Shown here: positions 41,418 through 49,465 of the stretch, one piece after another
Layout: each line of letters opens with the position of its first letter
Numbering within the stretch: position 1 is the first letter of the stretch
Assembly (NCBI RefSeq): GCF_000412635.1
Contig: NZ_ASTG01000007.1
Span: 106,042 to 170,041 of the forward strand
Direction of reading: 5' to 3'
Origin: Sphingobium bisphenolivorans
Lineage (GTDB): Bacteria > Pseudomonadota > Alphaproteobacteria > Sphingomonadales > Sphingomonadaceae
Length of the DNA stretch: 64,000 nt
Notes under the pieces: model-generated
Databases searched by the model: none
What the model was told of the DNA's origin: nothing
What the model saw: the letters and a program-made list of their open reading frames with translations, nothing else
Program-made: the position numbers and the translations under genes

Positions 41418-41751
41418 TGGCATAGGTGCCGAACATGCCGGCAATCGCGGGATGCTCGACCGGCTCGCCGCTGTCGTCCGCAAGCAGATTTTGCTGGCTG
41501 ACATAGGCGACATAGCTGGTTTCGCCATTTTCGGCGAGCAGGTGATAAAAGGGCTGATGCTTGTCGGGGCGGGATTCTTCCGGAATGGCCTGATACCATT
41601 CCTCGCTATTGGCGAACACCGGATCGATATCGAACACCACGCCCCGAAAGCCGAAGCGCCGATGCTTGACCACGTCGCCGATGCTGAAGCTGGCATGCAC
41701 CACCGACGGTGCGCTGACGTCCGACCCGAAAATCTGATTCATCTCATTCAT
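41380..41751 (-). CDS. hspQ: heat shock protein HspQ
   Basis: A 123-residue protein with the HspQ/YccV DNA-binding-like domain: FSIGDVVKHRRFGFRGVVFDIDPVF and QPFYHLLAENGETSYVAYVSQQNLL are the family blocks. Known HspQ modulates Lon-protease specificity or stimulates DnaA degradation. The start may be at residue 1 or 4 (both Met). The downstream GDSL gene overlaps its 3' end by about 38 bases, so the two are likely co-transcribed. Confidence 0.93.
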   Translation of the reverse strand: MNEMNQIFGSDVSAPSVVHASFSIGDVVKHRRFGFRGVVFDIDPVFANSEEWYQAIPEESRPDKHQPFYHLLAENGETSYVAYVSQQNLLADDSGEPVEHPAIAGMFGTYANGKYQLRPLHRH

Positions 41752-41873
41752 GCTTCCAATTTAGGAAGCTGAGGCGGCGACACAAGAAAAATACTGCCGG
41801 CCCGCTTGGCAAGCCGGTCATCATTCGCTAATGGCCGCCCCTCGACCGGGTGGCCGCGCGCCGACCCTTCTGC

Positions 41874-41963
<90 letters not shown>

Positions 41964-41981
41964 CTTAAGCATCCGACCGGA

Positions 41982-42049
41982 TCCAAGGGCATCCAAAAAA
42001 TCCCGTATTAACGGGATTTTAGGCGATTCGCGTGTCCAAGCGCATCCAA
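41982..42049 (+). repeat. 15-bp direct repeats in the attachment region
   Basis: TCCAAGGGCATCCAA (41982-41996) and TCCAAGCGCATCCAA (42035-42049) differ at one base and are 53 bases apart, flanking the tRNA terminator. Position just inside the island suggests integrase arm-type binding sites. Confidence 0.5.
41997..42020 (+). terminator. hairpin terminator of tRNA-Ser
   Basis: AAAATCCCGT (41997-42006) pairs with ACGGGATTTT (42011-42020) across loop ATTA, so the stem itself ends in a T-run. It lies 33 bases after the tRNA. Confidence 0.7.
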
Positions 42050-42074
42050 CGATATCCAGCCCAAGCCAGCGGCA

Positions 42075-42118
42075 TTTGGGGGCATTCTGGGGGCATCGAA
42101 TTGAGGATTTGGGGGCAT
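42075..42118 (+). repeat. three 11-bp direct repeats before the integrase start
   Basis: TTTGGGGGCAT (42075-42085), TCTGGGGGCAT (42086-42096) and TTTGGGGGCAT (42108-42118) repeat directly. The first two abut and the last runs into the integrase ATG. They could be integrase or excisionase sites that also regulate int. Confidence 0.55.
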
Positions 42119-43439
42119 GCTGACTGACGCTGCAATTCGCAAGGCGAAGCCTAGGGACAAGGACTACAAGCTTGCCGATTCTGGGGGGCTGTATCTGTTC
42201 GTAACGAAAGCCGGCCACCGCAGCTGGCGGCTCAAATACCGGTTCGCAGATAAAGAGAAGCGCCTCGTGTTGGGAAGCTACCCCGATCTGTCCTTGGTCG
42301 AGGCTAGGGACATGCGGGATGACGCCAAACGGATGTTACGGGACGGCCGCGATCCGGTGATCGAGGCGAAGAAGCGCAAGCTCGCCAACGTAGCTCAGAT
42401 GGAGAACACGTTCGAGAAGGTGGGCAGGCAATGGTATGCCGATCAAGTGGCCCGCTGGAAGCCGGTCCACGCCGCGGATGTCATCACGAGCCTAGAGCGA
42501 GATGTATTTCCTGCCATCGGTGGGCTTCCGATAACCGACATCGATGAGCCTCTACTCCTCGCCACACTTAAAAAAGTTGAAGCGCGAGGGTCCATAGAGA
42601 CCTCTCATCGCTTGCTACAGCGGTGTTCAGCGATATTCAAATATGGCAAGGGTCTCGGTGCGTGCCGCGAGAACCCTGCCGCTGATATGAAGGTCAGCCT
42701 AAAGGCCGTTCCCCCTGCACGCAGGTGGCCCGCGCTGACTGATATGGATGAGATTCAGGCATTGATTCGTGCCGTTGATTGCTCGGCCTCCCATCCGATT
42801 ACCCGTCTCGCATCAAGAATGATGGCGCTGACCGCTCAGCGGCCAGGGATGATTCGAACCGCGCCGTGGAGCGAGTTCGAAGGCATCGATTGGGATAAGC
42901 CAAATGAGCTTGCGGACAGGCCGCTGTGGCGTATCCCAGCTGCCCGCATCAAGCTTATGCTGGCACTCCGTGAAGATGAGGTGTTCGAGCATATTGTCCC
43001 GCTTTCGCACCAAGCTGTGGAGGTTCTGCGTGTCGCCCGTCTCCTTTCGGGTCGCGGCCCTTTGGCATTTCCTGGCGCGCGCAGCGGCTTGGAACCGTTG
43101 AGTGAAAATGCCGTCGGATATTTGTACAATCGGATCGGGTATAAGGGACGTCATGTTCCACATGGATGGCGTTCTTCCTTTTCCACAACGATGAATGGTC
43201 TGGTGGAGCGATCGCACCCAGGTTTAGATCGTCTCCTGATCGATCGGCTCATCATCGACCTTATGCTGGCACATATTCCGGCAGGGATGTCGGGTAGCGA
43301 ACTCATCTACAATCGGGCCGGCTATATGGAACGGAGGCGGGAGTTGGTGCAGAAATGGGCGGATTTAATCATGGTAAATCAGCTTCCTGCCGCAGCCCTA
43401 TTGAAGGGTGCGCGGCGGTCGAGGTCTAATACGCGCTGA
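42117..43439 (+). CDS. int: P4-type tyrosine recombinase (island integrase)
   Basis: A 440-residue site-specific integrase. The N-terminal arm-binding domain (LTDAAIRKAKPRDKDYKLADSGGLYLFV, DUF4102 type) covers residues 1-85, and a SAM-like core-binding domain follows. The catalytic domain has Arg I in LTAQRPGMIR, the HGWR box for His/Arg II, and the Tyr nucleophile in RAGYMERRRELV, near residue 408. It starts 154 bases after tRNA-Ser, the usual arrangement for elements inserted at a tRNA 3' end. It would cut and join the island at that site. Confidence 0.93.
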   Translation: MLTDAAIRKAKPRDKDYKLADSGGLYLFVTKAGHRSWRLKYRFADKEKRLVLGSYPDLSLVEARDMRDDAKRMLRDGRDPVIEAKKRKLANVAQMENTFEKVGRQWYADQVARWKPVHAADVITSLERDVFPAIGGLPITDIDEPLLLATLKKVEARGSIETSHRLLQRCSAIFKYGKGLGACRENPAADMKVSLKAVPPARRWPALTDMDEIQALIRAVDCSASHPITRLASRMMALTAQRPGMIRTAPWSEFEGIDWDKPNELADRPLWRIPAARIKLMLALREDEVFEHIVPLSHQAVEVLRVARLLSGRGPLAFPGARSGLEPLSENAVGYLYNRIGYKGRHVPHGWRSSFSTTMNGLVERSHPGLDRLLIDRLIIDLMLAHIPAGMSGSELIYNRAGYMERRRELVQKWADLIMVNQLPAAALLKGARRSRSNTR

Positions 43440-43585
43440 TTGTTAATCGGTCTTTTGCCCTTAATCGTGCACGATCGTCAGGGGACTGTCAGGGATGATA
43501 CTTCCCTCGGCTGGAGCCCCTTCACTCACCTATTCGGTGGGCTTGCCACGCCCTCAATTTTCTCTGGTTTCATCATCTGCCCTCG

Positions 43586-43750
43586 TCATTCCCATCCTCG
43601 CCGAATGTCGGTACGGTGGCATATTGGGCAATAAACTGACGAAGTGGGTCGATCGAGGCGTCGAGCCTCGCGCCGCTCGTGCTCATCAAGCACTTCGGTT
43701 TCGAAGCGATGGCCGCAGTTCTGGCAGCGGAAGCGAACCGTGTCAGTCAT
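43586..43750 (-). CDS. 54-residue zinc-ribbon protein coupled to the TIR gene
   Basis: A short gene whose ATG (43750) lies inside the last codons of the TIR gene, overlapping it by eight bases, with AGGAG upstream. The protein, beginning MTDTVRFRCQNCGHRFETEV, has Cys9/Cys12 (CQNC) and Cys41/Cys44 (CPIC), a complete four-cysteine zinc ribbon separated by an acidic and basic helix-like stretch. Its overlap with the TIR gene and the intact motif argue that it is real. A role as partner, inhibitor or nucleic-acid sensor of the TIR effector is speculation. Confidence 0.75.
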   Translation of the reverse strand: MTDTVRFRCQNCGHRFETEVLDEHERREARRLDRPTSSVYCPICHRTDIRRGWE

Positions 43751-44693
43751 ATGTCACTCCTGCTTGCTGCAGGAATTCGGTCCATAGCGTTTCCGCCGCA
43801 CCCTCAGGGGTCAGATGCTCGTCCCCGCGTCCGTAGCCGAACATCATCGGCGCGAGATAAAGCTCGTATTCGTCAGCCTTGATGCTGAAGCCGCCATTGG
43901 CCGTGTTGTCTGCCGCATTCTCGGAGAACGAATAGAAGATGTCGCTGAAGCCGTGACTGGACCCGCGGCAATGAACCGTGATGTGAGCCACGCTTCGGTC
44001 GCGCGCCTTATTGACCAAGGTGCAGGTGAAGGAGGTTTCCGTCAGCGGCACGAAGCGCCCGCGCAAATCGTCGATTGAATCGATTTCGGCGATGGCGCGC
44101 TCGAAGTAAGATCGCAGCGACCGGAAAGCCGCGGTGCGAAAGTCGCTCCGATCGATTTCATCAAAATCCCGTTTGACGCGGTAACGCCGCGCTGCGTTGC
44201 CTGCTTCGGTGACAGCGGCCGCGGCCGCAGCCTTGGGGCCATCCTCCATTTCCAGTCGGCGATCGGAGCGCACGATACGGCGGATTTCATTCACAACATC
44301 GAGATAGGCATTGTTCTCGTTCGTCCATTCGCTGACCGGCTTGGCATCGCGCGGGAGCGCCTTCAGCTGCCGCAGCGGCGATGCCGTCCAATCGCAAGGC
44401 TCGATGATGATTGGAACGACACGGGCATCCCCCGCAGCGTGACGCTCCAGTGCCCGCTCCATCTCCCGCTCGACACAGTAGTCAGATGCGAGAAAGTCAG
44501 GACTGACAAGCAGCAGGAACAGCTCGCAGCTTTCGAGCTGCGCAGTGATTTCGGCATCAAGTTCCCCGCCCGCCAGAATCTCGCGGTCGAACCACGCTTC
44601 GATCGCCCCTTCACGGCGAAGCATTGCTAGGTGGGTGTGCAGTCGGTCGAGTGCGCCTGCGTCCTTGTGCGAATAGGAAATGAATGCCTTCAC
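43743..44693 (-). CDS. TIR-domain protein, putative NAD-consuming defence effector
   Basis: A 316-residue protein starting at a GTG (44693) directly before KAFISYSHKD, the first strand of a TIR domain. The domain covers about residues 1-140, with the BB-loop region WFDREILAGGEL and SPDFLASDYCVEREM, where Glu77 is at the position of the catalytic glutamate of NADase TIRs. The remaining 170 residues (FRSLRSYFERAIAEID..., HITVHCRGSSHGFSD) are an unrecognised sensor or effector domain. ATG 44753 would add 20 residues and overlap the upstream gene. It lies between a DUF2188 gene and a zinc-ribbon gene on the same strand. Confidence 0.88.
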   Translation of the reverse strand: MKAFISYSHKDAGALDRLHTHLAMLRREGAIEAWFDREILAGGELDAEITAQLESCELFLLLVSPDFLASDYCVEREMERALERHAAGDARVVPIIIEPCDWTASPLRQLKALPRDAKPVSEWTNENNAYLDVVNEIRRIVRSDRRLEMEDGPKAAAAAAVTEAGNAARRYRVKRDFDEIDRSDFRTAAFRSLRSYFERAIAEIDSIDDLRGRFVPLTETSFTCTLVNKARDRSVAHITVHCRGSSHGFSDIFYSFSENAADNTANGGFSIKADEYELYLAPMMFGYGRGDEHLTPEGAAETLWTEFLQQAGVTYD

Positions 44694-44718
44694 CGTGACA
44701 GCCTTTCGAAAATGCCGA

Positions 44719-44955
44719 TCAATGCTTCGTGTCGCGAGGCGGGTTGGGATCATTGCCCGGCGCTACCGTATCGGAGTCTCGCCAGCGGCCATCGCGCCCC
44801 TGAATGCGGACTTCGCCGCCGCCGAGATTGCCGACGGTCTTTTTGGCCGCCTTTTCAGCCTCTTTCTGCGTGTCATGCACGCTGCTGGCCCGCTTGGCTC
44901 CGGGCGCTTTCACGGCCCAGCCCTTATCGTGTTTGGTGACATATCGGTCCGCCAT
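44719..44955 (-). CDS. DUF2188 family small protein
   Basis: A 78-residue basic protein with the DUF2188 pattern: YVTKHDKGWAVKAPGAKRAS followed by a helix of Lys/Glu (QKEAEKAAKKTV) and EVRIQGRDGRW. Members are small and widespread; no function is assigned. GGAGG lies seven bases before the ATG. It is the first gene of the minus-strand TIR module, 25 bases before the TIR start, and is divergent from the WYL regulator, whose operators lie only 40 to 86 bases away. Confidence 0.85.
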   Translation of the reverse strand: MADRYVTKHDKGWAVKAPGAKRASSVHDTQKEAEKAAKKTVGNLGGGEVRIQGRDGRWRDSDTVAPGNDPNPPRDTKH

Positions 44956-44985
44956 CGTATCCTCCGCACTCGTTGACTCGGCTCA

Positions 44986-45015
44986 TTGAATGTGTATATA
45001 AACTATACCTATGAT
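44986..45015 (+). promoter_or_regulatory. promoter of the WYL-led defence operon
   Basis: TTGAAT (44986-44991) and TATGAT (45010-45015) are separated by 18 bases and match the -35 and -10 consensus at 4/6 and 5/6. Operator-like palindrome 1 sits in the spacer. Transcription would start near 45022. Confidence 0.55.
44995..45007 (+). promoter_or_regulatory. operator-like palindrome 1 (WYL repressor candidate site)
   Basis: TATATAAACTATA matches operator 2 at 12 of 13 bases and lies between the -35 and -10 elements, where binding would block RNA polymerase. It could also affect the divergent DUF2188-TIR transcript. Confidence 0.5.
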
Positions 45016-45028
45016 ACAGTTTTGTCAA

Positions 45029-45041
45029 TATAGAAACTATA
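45029..45041 (+). promoter_or_regulatory. operator-like palindrome 2 (WYL repressor candidate site)
   Basis: TATAGAAACTATA is a perfect five-base inverted repeat around AAA. It lies 34 bases after operator 1 and ends ten bases before the WYL start codon. Confidence 0.5.
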
Positions 45042-45050
45042 CGGACTAAT

Positions 45051-45965
45051 ATGGCGATGCGCTGGGGCGTCGAGCAACGGCTCGAGTTCATTGAGTTTCG
45101 GCTCTTCTGGGAGGGGGCGATCAACCGGGGCGACCTGGTTGAACAATTCGGTGTTTCGGTGCCGCAGGCCTCGAAGGACCTCAGCCTTTATCAGGAGCGC
45201 GCTCCGGAAAACATGCGCTACGACACGCGAGCGAAGCGTTATTTTGCTGAGCCGGAGTTCATGCTCCGCTTCCTCGACCCCGATCCGTACGTTTACCTGT
45301 CACGGCTGCGCACAGTCACTGAAGGCGTGGTTTCGCTGGAGGAATCCTGGTTTGGCGTCCTTCCGAGAGCGGACGTGGCTGTAACGCCTCGCCGAGATGT
45401 CGACATAAAGGTTCTTCGCGCGGTTCTCAGGGCGATACGGGAAGATCGATCAATCGACGTTCTCTACCAATCGATGAACAAGGTTCGCCCCGATCCGACC
45501 TGGCGGCGGATCACGCCGCATGCATTTGGGTATGACGGTTTTCGCTGGCATGTCCGGGCCTATTGCCATCTTGAACATGGATTCAAAGACTTCCTGTTGC
45601 CGCGAATTCTCGAGGTCGGGGAGCTCGCTGCTCCCGGAGAATCGGGCAAGGCCGACTGGCTCTGGAACCACTATTTCGACATCATCATTGCGCCGCACCC
45701 CGGTTTGACCCCCAGCCAACAATTGGTGGTCGCCAAGGACTATGGGCTGCCCGACGGCAAGGGTGCCGTCAGCGTGCGCTACGCAATGCTCTTTTATGTT
45801 CTAAAGAAGCTCGGTCTCCTCGGAAATCCCGAAAAAGAGGACCCTCACCGACAGCATATCATTGCTCTGAATAAGCGGGACGTGCAAGAAGCTCTCGACA
45901 AATCAAATGCTTCGCAGGGCCTAGTCTTGGGTGATACGACTTCGAACGCGGCGGGGGGCAAATGA
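45051..45965 (+). CDS. WYL-domain transcriptional regulator (BrxR/CapW-like)
   Basis: A 304-residue protein. A winged helix-turn-helix (about residues 7-60: RLEFIEFRLFWEGAINRGDLVEQFGVSVPQASKDL in part) is followed by a WYL-type domain (about 125-200). The latter contains SIDVLYQSMNKVRPDPTWRRITPHAFGYDGFRWHVRAYC, described here in pieces, and then a C-terminal extension domain. This is the layout of BrxR/CapW repressors that guard phage-defence operons and release DNA on sensing a ligand. Its stop overlaps the helicase start (ATGA), making it the first gene of the operon. The paired palindromes upstream are its likely sites. Confidence 0.9.
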   Translation: MAMRWGVEQRLEFIEFRLFWEGAINRGDLVEQFGVSVPQASKDLSLYQERAPENMRYDTRAKRYFAEPEFMLRFLDPDPYVYLSRLRTVTEGVVSLEESWFGVLPRADVAVTPRRDVDIKVLRAVLRAIREDRSIDVLYQSMNKVRPDPTWRRITPHAFGYDGFRWHVRAYCHLEHGFKDFLLPRILEVGELAAPGESGKADWLWNHYFDIIIAPHPGLTPSQQLVVAKDYGLPDGKGAVSVRYAMLFYVLKKLGLLGNPEKEDPHRQHIIALNKRDVQEALDKSNASQGLVLGDTTSNAAGGK

Positions 45966-48900
45966 GTACACTCGAAGACATCAAGAGTGGGGCCATTCTT
46001 CGCGGCATTGCTCCCAATCAGGCCGTTCAGGTCGTCAGTGTCGATTGGATCGGCGATCAGGCGGTGAATGTCGTGTTCCGGGACCAGAACGGAGCGGTCG
46101 CCGAGCGGACGCTCTACCGCGACGATGAATACCGGCTGGAAGTCGAGGCAAGTGGGCGACCGTGGTCGTTCGACGCCGATGGTGCCTTGCTGCGGCTCGT
46201 CACCGAAGCCAACAGGATCAAGCTGGCCCACTATTTCGATCCGTATCTCGCTATCCACACGAGCCTCGTCGATCCGCTGCCGCATCAGATTTCAGCAGTC
46301 TATGGCGAGATGCTGCCGCGCCAGCCGCTGCGTTTTCTGCTCGCAGACGATCCGGGTGCAGGCAAAACGATCATGGCCGGCCTGCTGATGAAGGAGCTGA
46401 TCGCGCGAAGTGATCTCGATCGGTGCCTGGTCGTTGCGCCCGGCAGCCTCGTCGAGCAATGGCAGGACGAACTGGGAGAGAAGTTCAATCTCGAATTCGA
46501 TATTCTCACCCGGGACATGATCGAAACGTCGCGATCAGGGAATCCATTCAACGATCGCAATCGCCTGATCGTTCGCCTCGACGTCCTGGCGCGAAACGAA
46601 GAGCTTCAGGAAAAGCTGATGAAGTCGCAGGAATGGGACCTCGTCATCTGCGACGAAGCGCACAGGATGTCCGCAACCTACTTCGGCGGGGACGTCAAAT
46701 ATACCAAGCGTTACCAAGTCGGCCAGAAGCTCGGTCAGGTTTGCCGTCACTTGCTCCTGATGTCGGCGACGCCGCACAACGGCAAAGAAGAAGACTTCCA
46801 GCTCTTCATGGCGCTCCTCGACGGGGATCGCTTTGAGGGACGCTTCCGCGACGGGGTCCACTACGCAGACACCGAGGACATGATGCGGCGTCTGACCAAG
46901 GAAGAGCTGTTGCGTTTCGATGGTCGCCCGCTCTTCCCCGAGCGCCGTGCCTATACAGTTAAATACGATTTGTCGCCCAAGGAGGCGGCGCTCTATACCG
47001 CTGTCACCGAGTACGTGCGTTCCGAGATGAACCGCGTTCAGCGCTTCACTGAAACCGATGGCAAGAAGCGTAACAATGTCGGGTTCGCGCTGCAGATCCT
47101 GCAGCGGCGCCTCGCATCCTCGCCAGCAGCCATTTATCAGTCGCTCAAGCGTCGCCGGGAACGCCTGGAAAATGAGCTGGCAGAAGCGCAGTTGGCTGCG
47201 CGGGGAAAGCGAGCCGGATTTGAACAGCCCATCATCAGCGATGAGGTCTTGGGCAACATCGAAGAATTCGGTCAGGATGAAATCGACGAACTCGAGGACC
47301 TCATTTCTACGGGTGCGACGACGGCGGAGACGGTCGAGCAGCTCATGCTCGAAGTCGAGACGCTCAAAGGCTTGGAAGACATGGCCCTCAAAGTCCTCCA
47401 GGCAGGAGAGGACGCAAAGTGGTCACAACTTAACCGGATTCTCGACGATGAGTTGATGACCGACAAGGACGGCAACCGTCGGAAGCTGATCATCTTCACC
47501 GAGCCCAAGGACACCCTGCATTATCTGACGGACAAGGTTCGTGCCCGTCTCGGCAAGCCCGAAGCCGTCGATGTTATTCACGGGGGTGTGGCCCGCGAAG
47601 AGCGCAGGAAAGTCATCGAGCGGTTCATGCAGGACAAGGACCTGCTAGTCCTCATTGCCAATGACGCGGCCGGCGAAGGCGTAAACCTGCAGCGCGGTCA
47701 CTTGATGGTGAACTACGACCTGCCGTGGAATCCGAACAAGATCGAGCAGCGATTTGGCCGCATTCATCGTATCGGCCAGCAGGAAGTCTGCCACCTCTGG
47801 AACATCGTCGCAGCCGATACCCGCGAAGGCGAGGTCTACGCTCGGTTGCTGGAAAAACTTGAAGCCGCACGGGCAGCGCTCGGTGGCCGCGTCTACGATG
47901 TCCTGGGCGAACTGTTCGAAGGGGTCGCGCTCAAGGACTTGCTGTTCGAGGCCATCCAATATGGCGAACAGGACGAAGTCCGCGAGCGTCTTTTCAAGCA
48001 GGTCGATGGTGCCGTCGACCAGCAGCATCTGCTGGACCTGCTCAAGCGACGAGCCTTGACCAACGACACGATGCCGGAAGCCAAGGTGCACGAGCTGCGC
48101 CTCGAAATGGAGAAGGCGGAGGCGCAGCGTCTCCAGCCGCACCATATCCAGAGTTTCTTCGTCGAGGCTTTCCAGGAACTGGGCGGCAAGCTCAAGCCGC
48201 GCGAGGAAGGGCGTTGGGAAATCACGCACGTCCCTGTGCGAATCCGCGAACGGGATCGGCAGATCGGAACCGGCGCACCGGTTCAAAAGAAGTACGAGCG
48301 CATCTGCTTCGAGAAGAGCAAGATCAACCAGCAGCCGGTCGCAACCTTCGTCTACCCCGGACATCCGTTGCTGGAAGCGGTCATCAGCATCATCCGTGAG
48401 CAGTACGACCAGCTCATGAAACAGGGAGCCGTTCTGGTCGACGATGCTGACGATGGCACGGAGATCTCGGCGATCTTCCTTCTCGAGCATAGTGTCCAGG
48501 ATGGGCGCCATACGAGCCTTGGAAAACAGCACATCATTTCGCAGAAGCTGCAGTTCGCGGCGATCGACAAGACCGGTCGCACGGTCAACGCCGGGATCGC
48601 CCCTCATCTCAACCTACGCCCTGCCACAACCGAAGAAGTCGCGGCAACAAAGGAGCAGTTGAATGCCGACTGGCTGACTGCGGAACTCGAGAAGACGGCG
48701 GTCAATTTCGCCACAGTCGAACTCGCTCAATCGCATGTCGCCGAGGTGAAGGCTCGCCGCCTACCCGAAATTGCGAAAGTCGAGCATGAGGTGAACCTGC
48801 GCCTCAAGAAGGAGATCAACTACTGGGACAGCCGTGCGTTCGAACTCCAGGAAGAGGAGAAAGCGGGCAAAAAGACGCGGCTGAGCTGGCAAAATGCGCG

Positions 48901-49465
48901 GCGCCGTGCCGAAGACCTCGCCGAGCGTTTGAAACGGCGCCAGGACCAGTTGGAAGAGGAAAAGTTCATCAGCTCCCAGCCGCCTCGCGTTCGCGGCGGA
49001 ATGGTCGTGATCCCGCGGGGCCTTCTGAACAGCTTGGGACAGGGAGATGACAGCGCCGGCACCGCATTTTCCCAGGACAGCGAAGCCCGCCGCGCGATCG
49101 AGCGCGCGGCAATGGACGCTGTCATCGCGACCGAAAAGGCATTGGGGAACGAGCCAACGGACGTCTCTGCCCAAAAGATCGGCTACGATATCGTCTCTCT
49201 CGATCCCGAAACGCAGCACCTTCGCTTCATTGAAGTGAAAGGCCGAGTTGACGGAGCGACCACTGTGATGGTCACGCGCAACGAGATCATCACCTCCCTA
49301 AACAAGCCGGAGAACTACATTCTGGCGGTCGTACTTGTGGCCGATGGTGATGCCCGCGACCCGGCTTATGTCTGGCAGCCATTCGAGGTGGAACCGCCTT
49401 TTGGAGTGACTGCGCAGCAGTTTGAACTGAGGCACTTACTGAGCAAGGCGGAAGCCCCGCGGTGA
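45962..49465 (+). CDS. SNF2/RapA-like helicase with C-terminal DUF3883 domain
   Basis: A 1167-residue superfamily 2 translocase. Walker A is LADDPGAGKT (about residue 129), DEAH box CDEAHRM (about 229), motif III LLMSATPHNG, and motif VI QRFGRIHRIGQ (about 595). A long charged coiled region follows. A C-terminal DUF3883 domain (about 1060-1160) contains IGYDIVSL and RFIEVKGR, an Asp...Glu-x-Lys pattern like PD-(D/E)XK nucleases. The architecture is close to the DrmD/Hma-type helicases of anti-phage systems. It overlaps the WYL gene and the next gene by four bases each. Nuclease activity is an inference. Confidence 0.88.
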   Translation: MSTLEDIKSGAILRGIAPNQAVQVVSVDWIGDQAVNVVFRDQNGAVAERTLYRDDEYRLEVEASGRPWSFDADGALLRLVTEANRIKLAHYFDPYLAIHTSLVDPLPHQISAVYGEMLPRQPLRFLLADDPGAGKTIMAGLLMKELIARSDLDRCLVVAPGSLVEQWQDELGEKFNLEFDILTRDMIETSRSGNPFNDRNRLIVRLDVLARNEELQEKLMKSQEWDLVICDEAHRMSATYFGGDVKYTKRYQVGQKLGQVCRHLLLMSATPHNGKEEDFQLFMALLDGDRFEGRFRDGVHYADTEDMMRRLTKEELLRFDGRPLFPERRAYTVKYDLSPKEAALYTAVTEYVRSEMNRVQRFTETDGKKRNNVGFALQILQRRLASSPAAIYQSLKRRRERLENELAEAQLAARGKRAGFEQPIISDEVLGNIEEFGQDEIDELEDLISTGATTAETVEQLMLEVETLKGLEDMALKVLQAGEDAKWSQLNRILDDELMTDKDGNRRKLIIFTEPKDTLHYLTDKVRARLGKPEAVDVIHGGVAREERRKVIERFMQDKDLLVLIANDAAGEGVNLQRGHLMVNYDLPWNPNKIEQRFGRIHRIGQQEVCHLWNIVAADTREGEVYARLLEKLEAARAALGGRVYDVLGELFEGVALKDLLFEAIQYGEQDEVRERLFKQVDGAVDQQHLLDLLKRRALTNDTMPEAKVHELRLEMEKAEAQRLQPHHIQSFFVEAFQELGGKLKPREEGRWEITHVPVRIRERDRQIGTGAPVQKKYERICFEKSKINQQPVATFVYPGHPLLEAVISIIREQYDQLMKQGAVLVDDADDGTEISAIFLLEHSVQDGRHTSLGKQHIISQKLQFAAIDKTGRTVNAGIAPHLNLRPATTEEVAATKEQLNADWLTAELEKTAVNFATVELAQSHVAEVKARRLPEIAKVEHEVNLRLKKEINYWDSRAFELQEEEKAGKKTRLSWQNARRRAEDLAERLKRRQDQLEEEKFISSQPPRVRGGMVVIPRGLLNSLGQGDDSAGTAFSQDSEARRAIERAAMDAVIATEKALGNEPTDVSAQKIGYDIVSLDPETQHLRFIEVKGRVDGATTVMVTRNEIITSLNKPENYILAVVLVADGDARDPAYVWQPFEVEPPFGVTAQQFELRHLLSKAEAPR

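Noticed and set aside
43495..43836. Plus-strand open frame of 113 residues after the integrase
   Set aside because: No ribosome site or motif; it overlaps the better-supported zinc-ribbon gene on the other strand.
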